Notes: generated from the sequence alone by a model not told the origin. A stretch of DNA of 64,000 nt from Gilvibacter sediminis (GCF_028561565.1 NZ_JAQQTE010000019.1:82586-146585); one strand, 5' to 3'; shown: positions 8,686 to 15,747, numbered from the stretch's first letter. A program made the numbers and translations.

Positions 8686-10155
8686 ATGCAAAAAACACTA
8701 TTCTGTATTGCTTTTATTTTTAGCGGATTGGCCTCTCTGGCGCAATCTGACGTCCAAATGGTTGAAGAGACGGTAAGTCGATCTGCCATTGAAGGACATA
8801 TTTATTTCTTAGCCGATGACCTTTTAAAAGGACGTCAAACCGGAACTCCAGAACTCAAAATAGCAGCTACCTATTTGGCTACGCAACTGAGAAGCTACGG
8901 TGTTATGCCCGATCCTGCCACAGGAAGTTATTTTCAAGCTATGCCTATGGAGCGCAAATATCCACCTGCAACCCTGACTACCATGCTCAATGGTCAGTCC
9001 TTAAATGAGGTCGTAGCCATGGCCCAAGGAAATGTTGATTTTACGGGAGAAATGGTCTATGTAGGTCACGGACTCAAAGCCGACTACGCCAACGTCGATG
9101 TCAAAGGAAAAGTTGTGGTGGTAAAAGCAGGTAGTCCAGATGCATCAACAGCTCAAGCCGCCTTTGGCCTCATGAAGGATAAGATCGAGATTGCCACGAG
9201 CCAAGGCGCAATTGGAGTTGTTGAACTTTTAGACGCCGGAGATCAGATCTGGGGATTCATTGATCATCAATTCAACGAACCCCGCGTTGCCATGGCAGGC
9301 GATGATAGTGCAGACAGTATTCCTTTTGTTTGGGTTAAAGACACAGGTTTTACTATTGCCAATAGCATGCAAGCCAATGCTATGGTAAAAGGACAACTGA
9401 CTATGACCAAAAAAGAAGGTGAAAAGCTGGACAGCTACAATGTTGTAGGCTGGGTAGAAGGCTCAGATCCAAAACTAAAAGACGAGTTCATCATATATTC
9501 TGGTCACTATGACCACGTGGGAATTGGAACTCCGGACGCTTCTGGAGATACCATCTACAACGGAGCTAGAGACAATGCTGTTGGGGTGACCACGGTATTG
9601 AGCATGGCAGAGAATTTGGCCAAATACCCTACTAAAAGATCAGCGCTTTTCATTCTATTTACTGGAGAGGAAATGGGTCTTTTAGGGAGCCGATACTATG
9701 TAGAGAACCCAATTCTTCCGTTGGACAAAATGGTTTATTGTTTTAATAGCGACAACGCCGGATACAATGATACTTCTTTGGCAACGATCATCGGTTTGCC
9801 TAGAACCACCGCCGCAGAACACATCAAAAACGCCTGTAAGCAATTTGGTTTGACCGCTGTTGACGATCCTGCTCCAGAACAAGGTTTGTTTGACCGTTCA
9901 GACAATGTGAACTTTGCGCGTGCGGGTATTCCTGCGCCGACCTTTAGTTTAGGTTTCACGGCCTTCAACGGGGACGTGACCAAGTACTACCACAGACCAG
10001 GAGATGAGGCCGATTCTATTGACTACGACTATATGGAAAAATTCTTCAAGTCTTATGTCATGGCAGGCCGCTTGATTGGTAATGACCCAGTAACCCCAAC
10101 TTGGACTGCTGGAGACAAATATGAAGAAGCTTCTAAAGAATTATACGGAAATTAA
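8686..10155 (+). CDS. Secreted M28 family zinc aminopeptidase
   Basis: 489 residues with a signal peptide (about 1-20, ending SLAQS). A protease-associated-like insertion occupies about 110-240. Metal ligands of the M28 fold can be followed: His274 in YSGHYDHVG, Asp296 in ARDNAVG, Glu328-Glu329 in FTGEEMG, Asp356 in NSDNAGY and His436 in YYHRPGDEADS. It probably removes N-terminal residues from peptides in the periplasm or outside the cell. Single-gene unit, divergent from the photolyase operon and followed by a strong terminator. Confidence 0.92.
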   Translation: MQKTLFCIAFIFSGLASLAQSDVQMVEETVSRSAIEGHIYFLADDLLKGRQTGTPELKIAATYLATQLRSYGVMPDPATGSYFQAMPMERKYPPATLTTMLNGQSLNEVVAMAQGNVDFTGEMVYVGHGLKADYANVDVKGKVVVVKAGSPDASTAQAAFGLMKDKIEIATSQGAIGVVELLDAGDQIWGFIDHQFNEPRVAMAGDDSADSIPFVWVKDTGFTIANSMQANAMVKGQLTMTKKEGEKLDSYNVVGWVEGSDPKLKDEFIIYSGHYDHVGIGTPDASGDTIYNGARDNAVGVTTVLSMAENLAKYPTKRSALFILFTGEEMGLLGSRYYVENPILPLDKMVYCFNSDNAGYNDTSLATIIGLPRTTAAEHIKNACKQFGLTAVDDPAPEQGLFDRSDNVNFARAGIPAPTFSLGFTAFNGDVTKYYHRPGDEADSIDYDYMEKFFKSYVMAGRLIGNDPVTPTWTAGDKYEEASKELYGN

Positions 10156-10176
10156 ACCTCCTGAGTACCTCTAATA

Positions 10177-10211
10177 AAAAAGCCCAATGCTATCTTAAGT
10201 ATTGGGCTTTT
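10177..10211. terminator. Strong bidirectional terminator
   Basis: AAAAGCCCAAT (10177-10187) and ATTGGGCTTTT (10201-10211) form a perfect 11-bp stem flanked by A and T runs, between convergent M28 peptidase and dehydrogenase genes. Confidence 0.9.
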
Positions 10212-10231
10212 CTTATTTTTTTAATCGAGGA

Positions 10232-11446
10232 TTACTCCTTCCCGTCTACATAATCTTGCAAGTACGCAAAACGCTCAGTCAGCGTACCTTCTTGAGTGGT
10301 CATACGGGCACGTTCTAGAACACCGTCTTTGTCACCGTTGAAAAAGGCAGGGATCACATGTTCCAAAAACATATCTCCAAAGCCTTCTGAAGCGTCTTTA
10401 GGCAATTCACAAGGCAAATTATCTACGGCCATCACAGCGATGGCGCCAGGAGCGTTAAAGTCAACTTCTGATTCGGTTTGCGGGTCGTATCCGTAAAAAG
10501 GATCGGCTATAGTTGAAGGACGAATGGTAGAGGCGATTGGACCGTCTATATCACAAGAAACATCACTCACCAAGTTAATGTTGAAATCTGGGTGACGCGC
10601 ATCTTCACGGGTAAACAAAAACGGCGCTCCATCTCCGTAGAAATGTCCTGTGATGAACATATCACTCACCTTGGCGTACTTCATCAGATCACTTTCATAA
10701 CCCGTTGGATCCGCGTAAAACGCATATTTATCCATAGGTGCGCCATCGGTGCGCTTGTTGTATTCGGTGACGTCTATCATGCAGTAAACAGGCTCATCAT
10801 AAGATTTGGACAAGTAATCAGCGTCTGTGACCTCACGGATCTGCAAATGGTCTAAGATCTCTTTGGCGCCTTTGGCAACTTTACCCGTTCCGCTTAAGAT
10901 GATACGGATATTTGGCAAGCTGATCTTATCCATTTCTGCCTTTACTTCTTTCAAATCTGCCAGGTTTTCCACCTTGGGTAATTCAAACAAGCCGTCGCGA
11001 ATTCCCAGTAAACGGAATCCGTTATAGGCTCCTACCAATCCCGCATAGCGCCCAAAACCAATAAGTCTTGCTCCGCTAGCCTTGACAATGGTCTCATGAT
11101 CGTAGAGCTCGATCTTCTTATCTAAAATGGCTTTGAGCAGCTTCCTATTGTAGGGTTGCTTTTTGATGGTATGTGAGAAGAAAAAGTACTTCTTATTGGG
11201 AATCAATGCCTCAACCGGAACCTCCTTTACGCCCAACATTACATCAGCCTCACTTACGTCCTCTTGCACAGCCACACCAGCTTTGGAGTAGGCTTCATCC
11301 TTAAAAATGCGAATGTCGCTCGATTCTGCCACTAACTGCGCTTCTGGAAAGCTTTGCATGACTTCCTGACACTTTTCAGGTGAAAAAACCACTCTTTTGT
11401 CTGGTGGAGACTTGCGTTCTTTAATTATGGCGAATTTTACTGGCAT
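10232..11446 (-). CDS. NAD(P)-dependent oxidoreductase, saccharopine/alanine-dehydrogenase-like
   Basis: 404 residues from the ATG at 11446; the open frame continues upstream through the promoter and is not coding there. The N-terminal domain (FAIIKERKSPPDKRVVFSPE) is that of the alanine dehydrogenase/saccharopine dehydrogenase superfamily. The dinucleotide-binding motif is ILSGTGKVAKGAKEIL (about 182-197). The C-terminal half holds DVSCDIDGPIASTIRPSTI. It probably acts in lysine or related amino-acid metabolism as a saccharopine-dehydrogenase-like enzyme; the substrate is not certain. Transcribed from one arm of a symmetric divergent promoter shared with ssrA. Confidence 0.85.
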   Translation of the reverse strand: MPVKFAIIKERKSPPDKRVVFSPEKCQEVMQSFPEAQLVAESSDIRIFKDEAYSKAGVAVQEDVSEADVMLGVKEVPVEALIPNKKYFFFSHTIKKQPYNRKLLKAILDKKIELYDHETIVKASGARLIGFGRYAGLVGAYNGFRLLGIRDGLFELPKVENLADLKEVKAEMDKISLPNIRIILSGTGKVAKGAKEILDHLQIREVTDADYLSKSYDEPVYCMIDVTEYNKRTDGAPMDKYAFYADPTGYESDLMKYAKVSDMFITGHFYGDGAPFLFTREDARHPDFNINLVSDVSCDIDGPIASTIRPSTIADPFYGYDPQTESEVDFNAPGAIAVMAVDNLPCELPKDASEGFGDMFLEHVIPAFFNGDKDGVLERARMTTQEGTLTERFAYLQDYVDGKE

Positions 11447-11474
11447 TTGGAATACTTTTTGTTCAATTAGTAAG

Positions 11475-11512
11475 GCGAGCAAAGATACAGTATTTCGTGT
11501 ATCTTTGCGAGC
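11475..11512. promoter_or_regulatory. Symmetric divergent promoter (dehydrogenase / ssrA)
   Basis: Two -7 boxes, TATCTTTG on the plus strand (11500-11507) and TATCTTTG on the minus strand (11480-11487), lie inside an inverted repeat with 15-bp arms, 13 positions matching (11475-11489 and 11498-11512). The minus promoter gives a leader of about 30 nt to the dehydrogenase; the plus one would give ssrA a precursor leader of about 115 nt. Confidence 0.7.
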
Positions 11513-11629
11513 CTGTGCGTTAGGGATTGAGGCTTTGTTGGAGCTCTTTTTGGGAATCCAAAAAAGCGACTGCCGAAAGCCCGACCCGCGGAAAGCGGGA
11601 AACGCCACAACCGTTCATTGAAAACTCAA

Positions 11630-12026
11630 GGGGCCGACTGGTTTTGACAGCGGGACCAATTGAAATGTAAGCATATCGAGCGCTGGACCACAGCTCGTTA
11701 ATCTCATGATTCACACTTTTTAAACGGCGAGAATAACTACGCCCTAGCTGCATAATCTGAATTATAGTAGGATAATGCCTCGGTCTACAAGGTAGACAAG
11801 CAGGAACGCTCTCAAAGGCCTTGGTTTGCGGCATTTGATATAGAGCGTTCGTAAAAGTAAACCTAGCCGCTTTAGGGCTTTGATAAAGCAGCGAAACTCA
11901 AATTGAAGCTAAGCCTGTTCTTGGTAGTCTTTGACCGGGGCCAGGCCGACAATCAATTAAAGACTAAATATGTAGAAAGCATTTGAATTGCCTGTTTGGA
12001 CGAGGGTTCGAATCCCTCCGGCTCCA
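11630..12026 (+). ncRNA. ssrA: Transfer-messenger RNA (tmRNA)
   Basis: Rescues stalled ribosomes by adding a proteolysis tag. The 5' end GGGGCCGACTGGTTTTGACAG pairs with the 3' acceptor strand CGGCTCC (12019-12025) in seven pairs including one G-U. The T arm is GAGGG-TTCGAAT-CCCTC (12002-12018). The tag frame reads GENNYALAA then TAA (11726-11755), with the resume codon GGC. The discriminator is A12026; the next bases are CTT, so CCA is not encoded and must be added. Length of about 397 nt is normal. A Rho-independent terminator follows. Confidence 0.97.
11726..11755 (+). other. tmRNA tag reading frame (GENNYALAA)
   Basis: Codons GGC GAG AAT AAC TAC GCC CTA GCT GCA TAA inside ssrA. The YALAA ending is the usual degron recognised by ClpXP-type proteases. 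Confidence 0.93.
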
Positions 12027-12030
12027 CTTC

Positions 12031-12057
12031 AAAGGGCTACCTCTCGGTAGCCTTTTT
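12031..12057 (+). terminator. ssrA terminator
   Basis: GGCTACC (12035-12041), loop TCTC, GGTAGCC (12046-12052) and a T run, 5 nt after the mature tmRNA end. Confidence 0.9.
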
Positions 12058-12066
12058 GCGTTACGC

Positions 12067-12088
12067 CTTCGGGATTCGAACCCCGAAG
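12067..12088 (-). repeat. T-arm-like hairpin, inverted relative to ssrA
   Basis: Stem CTTCGGG/CCCGAAG with loop ATTCGAAC. Read on the minus strand it contains GGGTTCGAATCCC, the same 13-nt core as the ssrA T arm at 12004-12016. It may be the remnant of an integration event at the tmRNA 3' end; no integrase is visible. Confidence 0.55.
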
Positions 12089-12169
12089 ACCTGTTCTTTT
12101 TGAGTAGATGTATTGACAGATTTATAAATTGTGACTATTACTTCCTGCGCGGCAAGCCTATACCTTGCT

Positions 12170-12192
12170 AAAAATGTCCACTGGACATTTTT
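12170..12192. repeat. Inverted repeat with ATGTCC/GGACAT core, copy 1
   Basis: AAAAATGTCCA and TGGACATTTTT are perfect arms around a single C, flanked by A and T runs. Could act as a terminator or a protein-binding site. Confidence 0.7.
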
Positions 12193-12239
12193 TTAACGCG
12201 CGGTAGTCCCCGGCTCCAGGTTTTATTAATTCGGATACG

Positions 12240-12455
12240 AATCTCCGCAAAGCAGCAAACAATGCGACTCCTCGCGAGTCCGTAGCAAAACAAGCTGGCA
12301 GCAGTTGGCATGAGATGTGAGGAATAGTACCGAGGCAAAGTCGAGGACGAACTCCGAACATCTGTGGCTGAGGGCAGCGTAGTTTTCAAGGGTGAGCTAG
12401 GGTCGCTAGACCTTTTTGGTCCTTTTTGCGGCAATGGGAAAAAGGATATTGGCGA
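12240..12455. repeat. Diverged repeat unit, copy 1
   Basis: Shares ordered blocks with the copy at 12587: AATGCGACT (12261-12269), CATCTGTGGCTG (12359-12370) and GTCGCTAGA (12402-12410), each 345-347 bp before its counterpart. Two stems are visible: AGATGT/ACATCT (12313-12318, 12358-12363) and TCCTTTTT/AAAAAGGA (12420-12427, 12439-12446). Confidence 0.7.
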
Positions 12456-12474
12456 GCGACGTTTAAAATAAACC

Positions 12475-12493
12475 AAAGGTCTTGCAGACCTTT
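12475..12493. repeat. Short perfect hairpin
   Basis: AAAGGTCT, loop TGC, AGACCTTT, between the two repeat units. No T run follows it directly. Confidence 0.6.
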
Positions 12494-12586
12494 GAGCGAG
12501 GCACCCGCGTAAGCGGCCAGCCAAATTAAATGTCATCTCGATACAACACTGCTACGCAGCGCCACTCGATGACCATAAATTACTAA

Positions 12587-12797
12587 TCACCGCGAAGCGC
12601 TGAAAAATGCGACTTCGAGGGAGGCTTTAGAAAAATTCAACAGCAGCTGTCGGGCTTGAGATGCATTGTGCCGATCTGGGGCGAAGCACCAAGAGCTTCC
12701 AATGCATCTGTGGCTGCGGGTGTTGAGATTTTTCAAAGTGGAACGAGCGTCGCTAGATTTTTTGGATACTTTTTCATCGATGGAAAAAGTATCATCA
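12587..12797. repeat. Diverged repeat unit, copy 2
   Basis: Counterpart of the unit at 12240, with AATGCGACT (12606-12614), CATCTGTGGCTG (12705-12716) and GTCGCTAGA (12749-12757). The two stems are conserved in position with different bases: AGATGCATTG/CAATGCATCT (12659-12668, 12700-12709) and GATACTTTTT/AAAAAGTATC (12765-12774, 12784-12793), which suggests selection on pairing. Confidence 0.7.
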
Positions 12798-12798
12798 A
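12774..12798 (+). repeat. 25-bp direct repeat, copy 1
   Basis: TCATCGATGGAAAAAG followed by TATCATCAA; identical to 12947-12971. This copy forms the 3' arm of the repeat-unit hairpin. Confidence 0.85.
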
Positions 12799-12819
12799 AA
12801 ACCTTCTTGCGATGCTTCA

Positions 12820-12846
12820 TTTTAGATGTCCACAGGACATCTAAAA
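12820..12846. repeat. Inverted repeat with ATGTCC/GGACAT core, copy 2
   Basis: TTTTAGATGTCC and GGACATCTAAAA are perfect 12-bp arms around ACA. The inner hexamer is shared with the inverted repeat at 12170. Confidence 0.75.
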
Positions 12847-12946
12847 TTCACCAGTTGCCGCGATGGGAAAAAGTAGGAATATAAATGAAAAGACTTTTTG
12901 GAGGTACTTCAGTCATAATATCCCCTGGACATTAATCCTTCAGTAA

Positions 12947-12971
12947 TCATCGATGGAAAAAGTATCATCAA
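12947..12971 (+). repeat. 25-bp direct repeat, copy 2
   Basis: Exact second copy of 12774-12798, here without the 5' pairing arm, just upstream of the small-peptide promoter. Confidence 0.85.
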
Positions 12972-12995
12972 TTAAAAAATAAATCTTAAAAACCC

Positions 12996-13003
12996 TATCT
13001 TTG
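12996..13003 (+). promoter_or_regulatory. -7 box of the small membrane peptide gene
   Basis: TATCTTTG, a perfect match to TAnnTTTG, 23 bp before the ATG at 13027. Confidence 0.65.
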
Positions 13004-13026
13004 TCTCAACTCAAAAAACTAAAAAA

Positions 13027-13110
13027 ATGGGCGTAGGCGGCATCGTAATTGGAACTATCGTAGTGTGCTTTATTCTTGGACTCGTGATTGAGCTGCAAGA
13101 GCGTTTATAA
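13027..13110 (+). CDS. 27-residue single-span membrane peptide
   Basis: ATG at 13027 after an A-rich leader encodes 27 residues. GGIVIGTIVVCFILGLVI (4-21) is one continuous hydrophobic helix, followed by the charged tail ELQERL. A perfect -7 box lies 23 bp upstream and nothing else is near for it to serve. The alternating Gly pattern (GxxxG-like) would suit helix packing. I do not recognise a family. It is short, so it rests on promoter, start and composition only. Confidence 0.6.
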   Translation: MGVGGIVIGTIVVCFILGLVIELQERL

Positions 13111-13119
13111 ACTCCTCTT

Positions 13120-14097
13120 TTACTTTCTTACCGAAAAACTATAGGTGGTCGCTGCGCGATACACCTCGTTTGGTTGCACCACTATTGATGGGAATTCCGG
13201 ACGGTTTGGCGCATCTGGATAGCCTTGCATTTCTAAACAAATAGCCGGAAAATTAGCTTCATTATTTCCGCGCAATGGCAAACCTTCAAAGGTTGGTGGA
13301 GTATATACCTGTACCGCAAGTTGGTCACTGATCACCTGCATTTCAATTCCTGTATTTTCTGAGAACAATCGCAAAGGTTGGTGATCCTTCTGCAGCGCAT
13401 AAGCCATGTCCAAGCCCAAACCAATTCGATCGCTCACATAAGCCTCGGTTGAAAAATCCTTATTGTGTTCTTTAGTATCCAGTAATCTTCCCGTGGGAAC
13501 CAGCTGCACATCAGTTTCTAAAAACCGCTGCGAAGGGATAAACAAGCGGTGGTCCAAAACACTCCCAGCTCCGGCTAAATTAAAATAAGCGTGATTACAC
13601 AAATTAAGTACAGTAGCAGCATCTGTTGTAGCTTCATAGATGAGTGAAACCTGATTGTCATCGTTGAGGGAATAGGTTGCGGTTACCTGAATGCTGCCAG
13701 GGTATCCGCAGCTTCCCGCCTCCTGCTCAATAGCAAACACAATTTTACTGTCTGACTGCTCTTTTAGGGTCCAGATCTGATGTTGCAAACCACAATGCTC
13801 ACTATGTAAATGCATACCATTATTCTGAGGCAATGGATAAAATCGACCTTCTAAATGAAACCCTCCACCAGAAATACGATTGGCCACACGCCCGACTGTA
13901 GCACCTAAGCACAGGTTCCAGGCCTTGGTGGTTGGAGCCAAATAATCCTCCGCGCTATTAAAGCCAGCTACCACATGCTGTTTTTGACCTCGTTTATCAA
14001 GTAGTTGGAGGTCTGTAATGGCCGCTCCATAGTTGGTGAGCGTAAGTTTGGTCTGCTGCGCATTGACCAAGGTGTAAAATTGAGCTTCTGCCTGCAT
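13120..14097 (-). CDS. galM: Aldose 1-epimerase (mutarotase)
   Basis: Interconverts alpha and beta anomers of aldoses such as glucose or galactose. 325 residues from the ATG at 14097 (the frame opens three codons earlier at a TTG). Family blocks are CLGATVGRVANRISGG, NNGMHLHSEHCG, the catalytic His in LNLCNHAYFNLAG and the catalytic Glu in AICLEMQGYPDAPN. No signal peptide, so cytoplasmic. Its start lies only 17 bp after the terminator of the rhodanese pair, so its own promoter is not obvious. Confidence 0.93.
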   Translation of the reverse strand: MQAEAQFYTLVNAQQTKLTLTNYGAAITDLQLLDKRGQKQHVVAGFNSAEDYLAPTTKAWNLCLGATVGRVANRISGGGFHLEGRFYPLPQNNGMHLHSEHCGLQHQIWTLKEQSDSKIVFAIEQEAGSCGYPGSIQVTATYSLNDDNQVSLIYEATTDAATVLNLCNHAYFNLAGAGSVLDHRLFIPSQRFLETDVQLVPTGRLLDTKEHNKDFSTEAYVSDRIGLGLDMAYALQKDHQPLRLFSENTGIEMQVISDQLAVQVYTPPTFEGLPLRGNNEANFPAICLEMQGYPDAPNRPEFPSIVVQPNEVYRAATTYSFSVRK

Positions 14098-14114
14098 GGG
14101 GCGCAAGATAAAAA

Positions 14115-14138
14115 AAGCCGCTTCAAATGAAGCGGCTT
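14115..14138 (-). terminator. Terminator of the rhodanese operon
   Basis: AAGCCGCTTCA/TGAAGCGGCTT, an 11-bp stem with a 2-nt centre, followed on the minus strand by a T run. It ends immediately before galM. Confidence 0.88.
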
Positions 14139-14160
14139 CAGATCTTTAGAACCAGAATTT

Positions 14161-14565
14161 TTAGGATTGTTCCTTTTCGGTATCCTGTCCTGATTCCTCC
14201 CAGAGCACAATACCTCCTTTAAGATCATAAATCTTCTTAAAGCCCATTTCTTTTAGGATCTCCGCAGCACGAGCACTGCGCCCTCCTTTTTTACAATACA
14301 CATAAACAGGCTTGTCTCTATCTAAACTTGCCGCTTTTTCTTCAAAATCATCATCGGTCACACAAATGTTGTGGGAATTCTTCAAATGTCCGGTAAGGAA
14401 TTCTTCTCCGGTGCGAACGTCAAGGAGTTGAATGCTACTGTCTTTAAGAGCTTCACTCATTTGTTCTACCGTGATCTGTTCAATCTCACCAGCTTTGGTC
14501 TCCGTACAGGACTGAACAAAACTTAAGGCGATAACAAGAGTTAAAAATAAAAAGGCGCGTTTCAT
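14161..14565 (-). CDS. Lipid-anchored rhodanese-like protein
   Basis: 134 residues from the ATG at 14565; a lipoprotein signal runs to Cys20 (SFVQSC), so it is probably anchored in the periplasm. One rhodanese domain has the active-site loop CKKGGRS with Cys91. Rhodaneses move sulfane sulfur or handle thiol redox. It sits just downstream of a cytoplasmic rhodanese, making a two-gene unit with one copy on each side of the inner membrane. Confidence 0.88.
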   Translation of the reverse strand: MKRAFLFLTLVIALSFVQSCTETKAGEIEQITVEQMSEALKDSSIQLLDVRTGEEFLTGHLKNSHNICVTDDDFEEKAASLDRDKPVYVYCKKGGRSARAAEILKEMGFKKIYDLKGGIVLWEESGQDTEKEQS

Positions 14566-14572
14566 TGATCGG

Positions 14573-14884
14573 TTATTTGGTAACGTCACCATCCCATTCA
14601 GAGAATCCACCTAGTAGATTATAGGTATTGTTGATCCCAACAGAAGCCAGTACGGCACAGGCTTGAGCACTGCGTCCGCCAGAGCGACAGTAGACGTAAT
14701 AATTTTTAGTAGTGTCCAAAGCATTCACAGCCTCCATAAAGGCTTGTGGCTGATAGATATCCATGTGCAAGGCATTGGGGATATAGCCTTCTTCAACCTC
14801 GTCTGAGGTTCTTACATCGATGATCACGGCTTCAGGGTCTTGCGCAATTTGGTCTTGCCAGGCCGCGCTTGTAAGATCGGTCAT
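14573..14884 (-). CDS. Rhodanese-like domain protein (cytoplasmic)
   Basis: 103 residues from the ATG at 14884; the upstream extension would overlap the promoter. Single rhodanese domain with IIDVRTSDEVEEGYIPNA and the active-site loop CRSGGRS (Cys66). Probably a sulfurtransferase with thiosulfate or a persulfide as donor; the acceptor is unknown. First gene of a two-gene operon with the lipid-anchored paralogue. Confidence 0.88.
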   Translation of the reverse strand: MTDLTSAAWQDQIAQDPEAVIIDVRTSDEVEEGYIPNALHMDIYQPQAFMEAVNALDTTKNYYVYCRSGGRSAQACAVLASVGINNTYNLLGGFSEWDGDVTK

Positions 14885-14919
14885 AACTAATAAACTTTGT
14901 TTAAGAGCATTTAGTATTT

Positions 14920-14927
14920 CAAAGTTA
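14920..14927 (-). promoter_or_regulatory. -7 box of the rhodanese operon
   Basis: TAACTTTG on the minus strand, 35 bp before the ATG, with a TTG about 22 bp further upstream that can serve as the -33 element. Confidence 0.6.
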
Positions 14928-15077
14928 AGGATATACGGAATAATTTTCACAAGAAATTCCACAAAAAACCTTCGAATCTAACTGCTAACGGGGATTAACA
15001 ATAATTTTCAAACAGCTGAACCTCAAGAATAAAGCCAAAAATTTAAAATTAGAGGCACTCTAAAGGCCTAAACAAAA

Positions 15078-15107
15078 AAAAGCCGCTTACTGCTGCAAGC
15101 GACTTTT
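15078..15107 (-). terminator. Terminator of the thioredoxin-fold operon
   Basis: AAAAGCCGCTT (15078-15088) pairs with AAGCGACTTTT (15097-15107), one G-U pair, with a T run on the minus strand. Confidence 0.85.
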
Positions 15108-15128
15108 GATGTTTTAAGCTGAATCTGC

Positions 15129-15746
15129 TTATACCTTAACAGAACAACCAATAGCTCGGGTCTCTTTTACAGGGATTTCTTTTCCAGCGATCAAGGCGTC
15201 CACGGCATCAGCTAAATAAGTCTTGGTAACTCCAGAAGCATCGCGAACACTATCATCAATTGCTCCGATGTACTTTACCACCATAGCGCCGCCCTCCTTT
15301 TGAAGTAAGTAAACATGCGGGGTCTTTTTAGCTCCAAACTGAGCATAGACCGTGCTACTTTCATCGTAAAGGTATGGAAAGGTAAAGCCTTTGTCCTTTG
15401 CTTTTTGTTGCATAAGCTCAAAAGTATCGTCGGGTTGTACCGCAGGATCATTCGGATTAATGGCAATCACAGGATATCCCTGTCCTTTGAATTCTTGATC
15501 TAAAGCAATAATGCGATCTTCACTGGCAACGGCATAGGGGCAGGTATTGCAGGTAAAGATCACGATGAATCCCTTAGCATCCTTATAATCCGCCATAGAG
15601 ACCATCTTTCCGTCCACATTTTTAAGTTTTACATCTTTTACTTGGTCACCAATGCCGTATCCATCGGTGTTGGTAAAACTGCTCAGTCCTACGGTCGCCA
15701 CTAATGCGTAGACTGCAACAACTGCGATATTCTTTAATTTTTTCAT
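15129..15746 (-). CDS. Secreted thioredoxin-family (peroxiredoxin-like) protein
   Basis: 205 residues with an N-terminal signal sequence (about 1-24). The thioredoxin-fold redox motif is FTCNTCPYA with Cys66 and Cys69, typical of the AhpC/TSA-like periplasmic redoxins with a CxxCP site. DVKLKNVDGKMVSMADY precedes it. It likely reduces or oxidises thiols in the periplasm. Co-transcribed with the TlpA-like gene, whose stop lies one base before this start. Confidence 0.88.
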   Translation of the reverse strand: MKKLKNIAVVAVYALVATVGLSSFTNTDGYGIGDQVKDVKLKNVDGKMVSMADYKDAKGFIVIFTCNTCPYAVASEDRIIALDQEFKGQGYPVIAINPNDPAVQPDDTFELMQQKAKDKGFTFPYLYDESSTVYAQFGAKKTPHVYLLQKEGGAMVVKYIGAIDDSVRDASGVTKTYLADAVDALIAGKEIPVKETRAIGCSVKV

Positions 15747-15747
15747 T

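Larger units (their letters stand above)
12027..13026. other. 1-kb gene-free block of hairpins and repeats
   Basis: No convincing coding sequence was found in either strand. The short open frames here lack family resemblance, consistent starts or neighbours. The block holds the ssrA terminator, a T-arm-like hairpin, two strong inverted repeats with an ATGTCC/GGACAT core, two diverged copies of a 210-bp unit about 346 bp apart, and a perfect 25-bp direct repeat. It ends in a promoter for a small membrane peptide. It may be the remnant of a mobile or repetitive element lodged behind ssrA. Confidence 0.7.

Noticed and set aside
11447-11608. N-terminal extension of the dehydrogenase frame
   Set aside because: It runs through the divergent promoter; homology begins at the ATG at 11446 (PVKFAIIKERKS).
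12067-12088. Possible tRNA gene on the minus strand
   Set aside because: Only a T-arm-like hairpin is present; no acceptor, D or anticodon arm can be drawn around it.
12240-12797. CRISPR array
   Set aside because: The repeats are few, long, diverged and 346 bp apart, without spacers of uniform length and without cas genes.
12158-12884. Several open frames of 60-120 codons on both strands in the block behind ssrA
   Set aside because: They overlap one another in several frames, run through hairpins and repeats, show no family resemblance and lack sensible starts. Treated as non-coding.
12027-13026. Insertion sequence
   Set aside because: No transposase or integrase frame is present, and the inverted repeats do not bound a coding unit.
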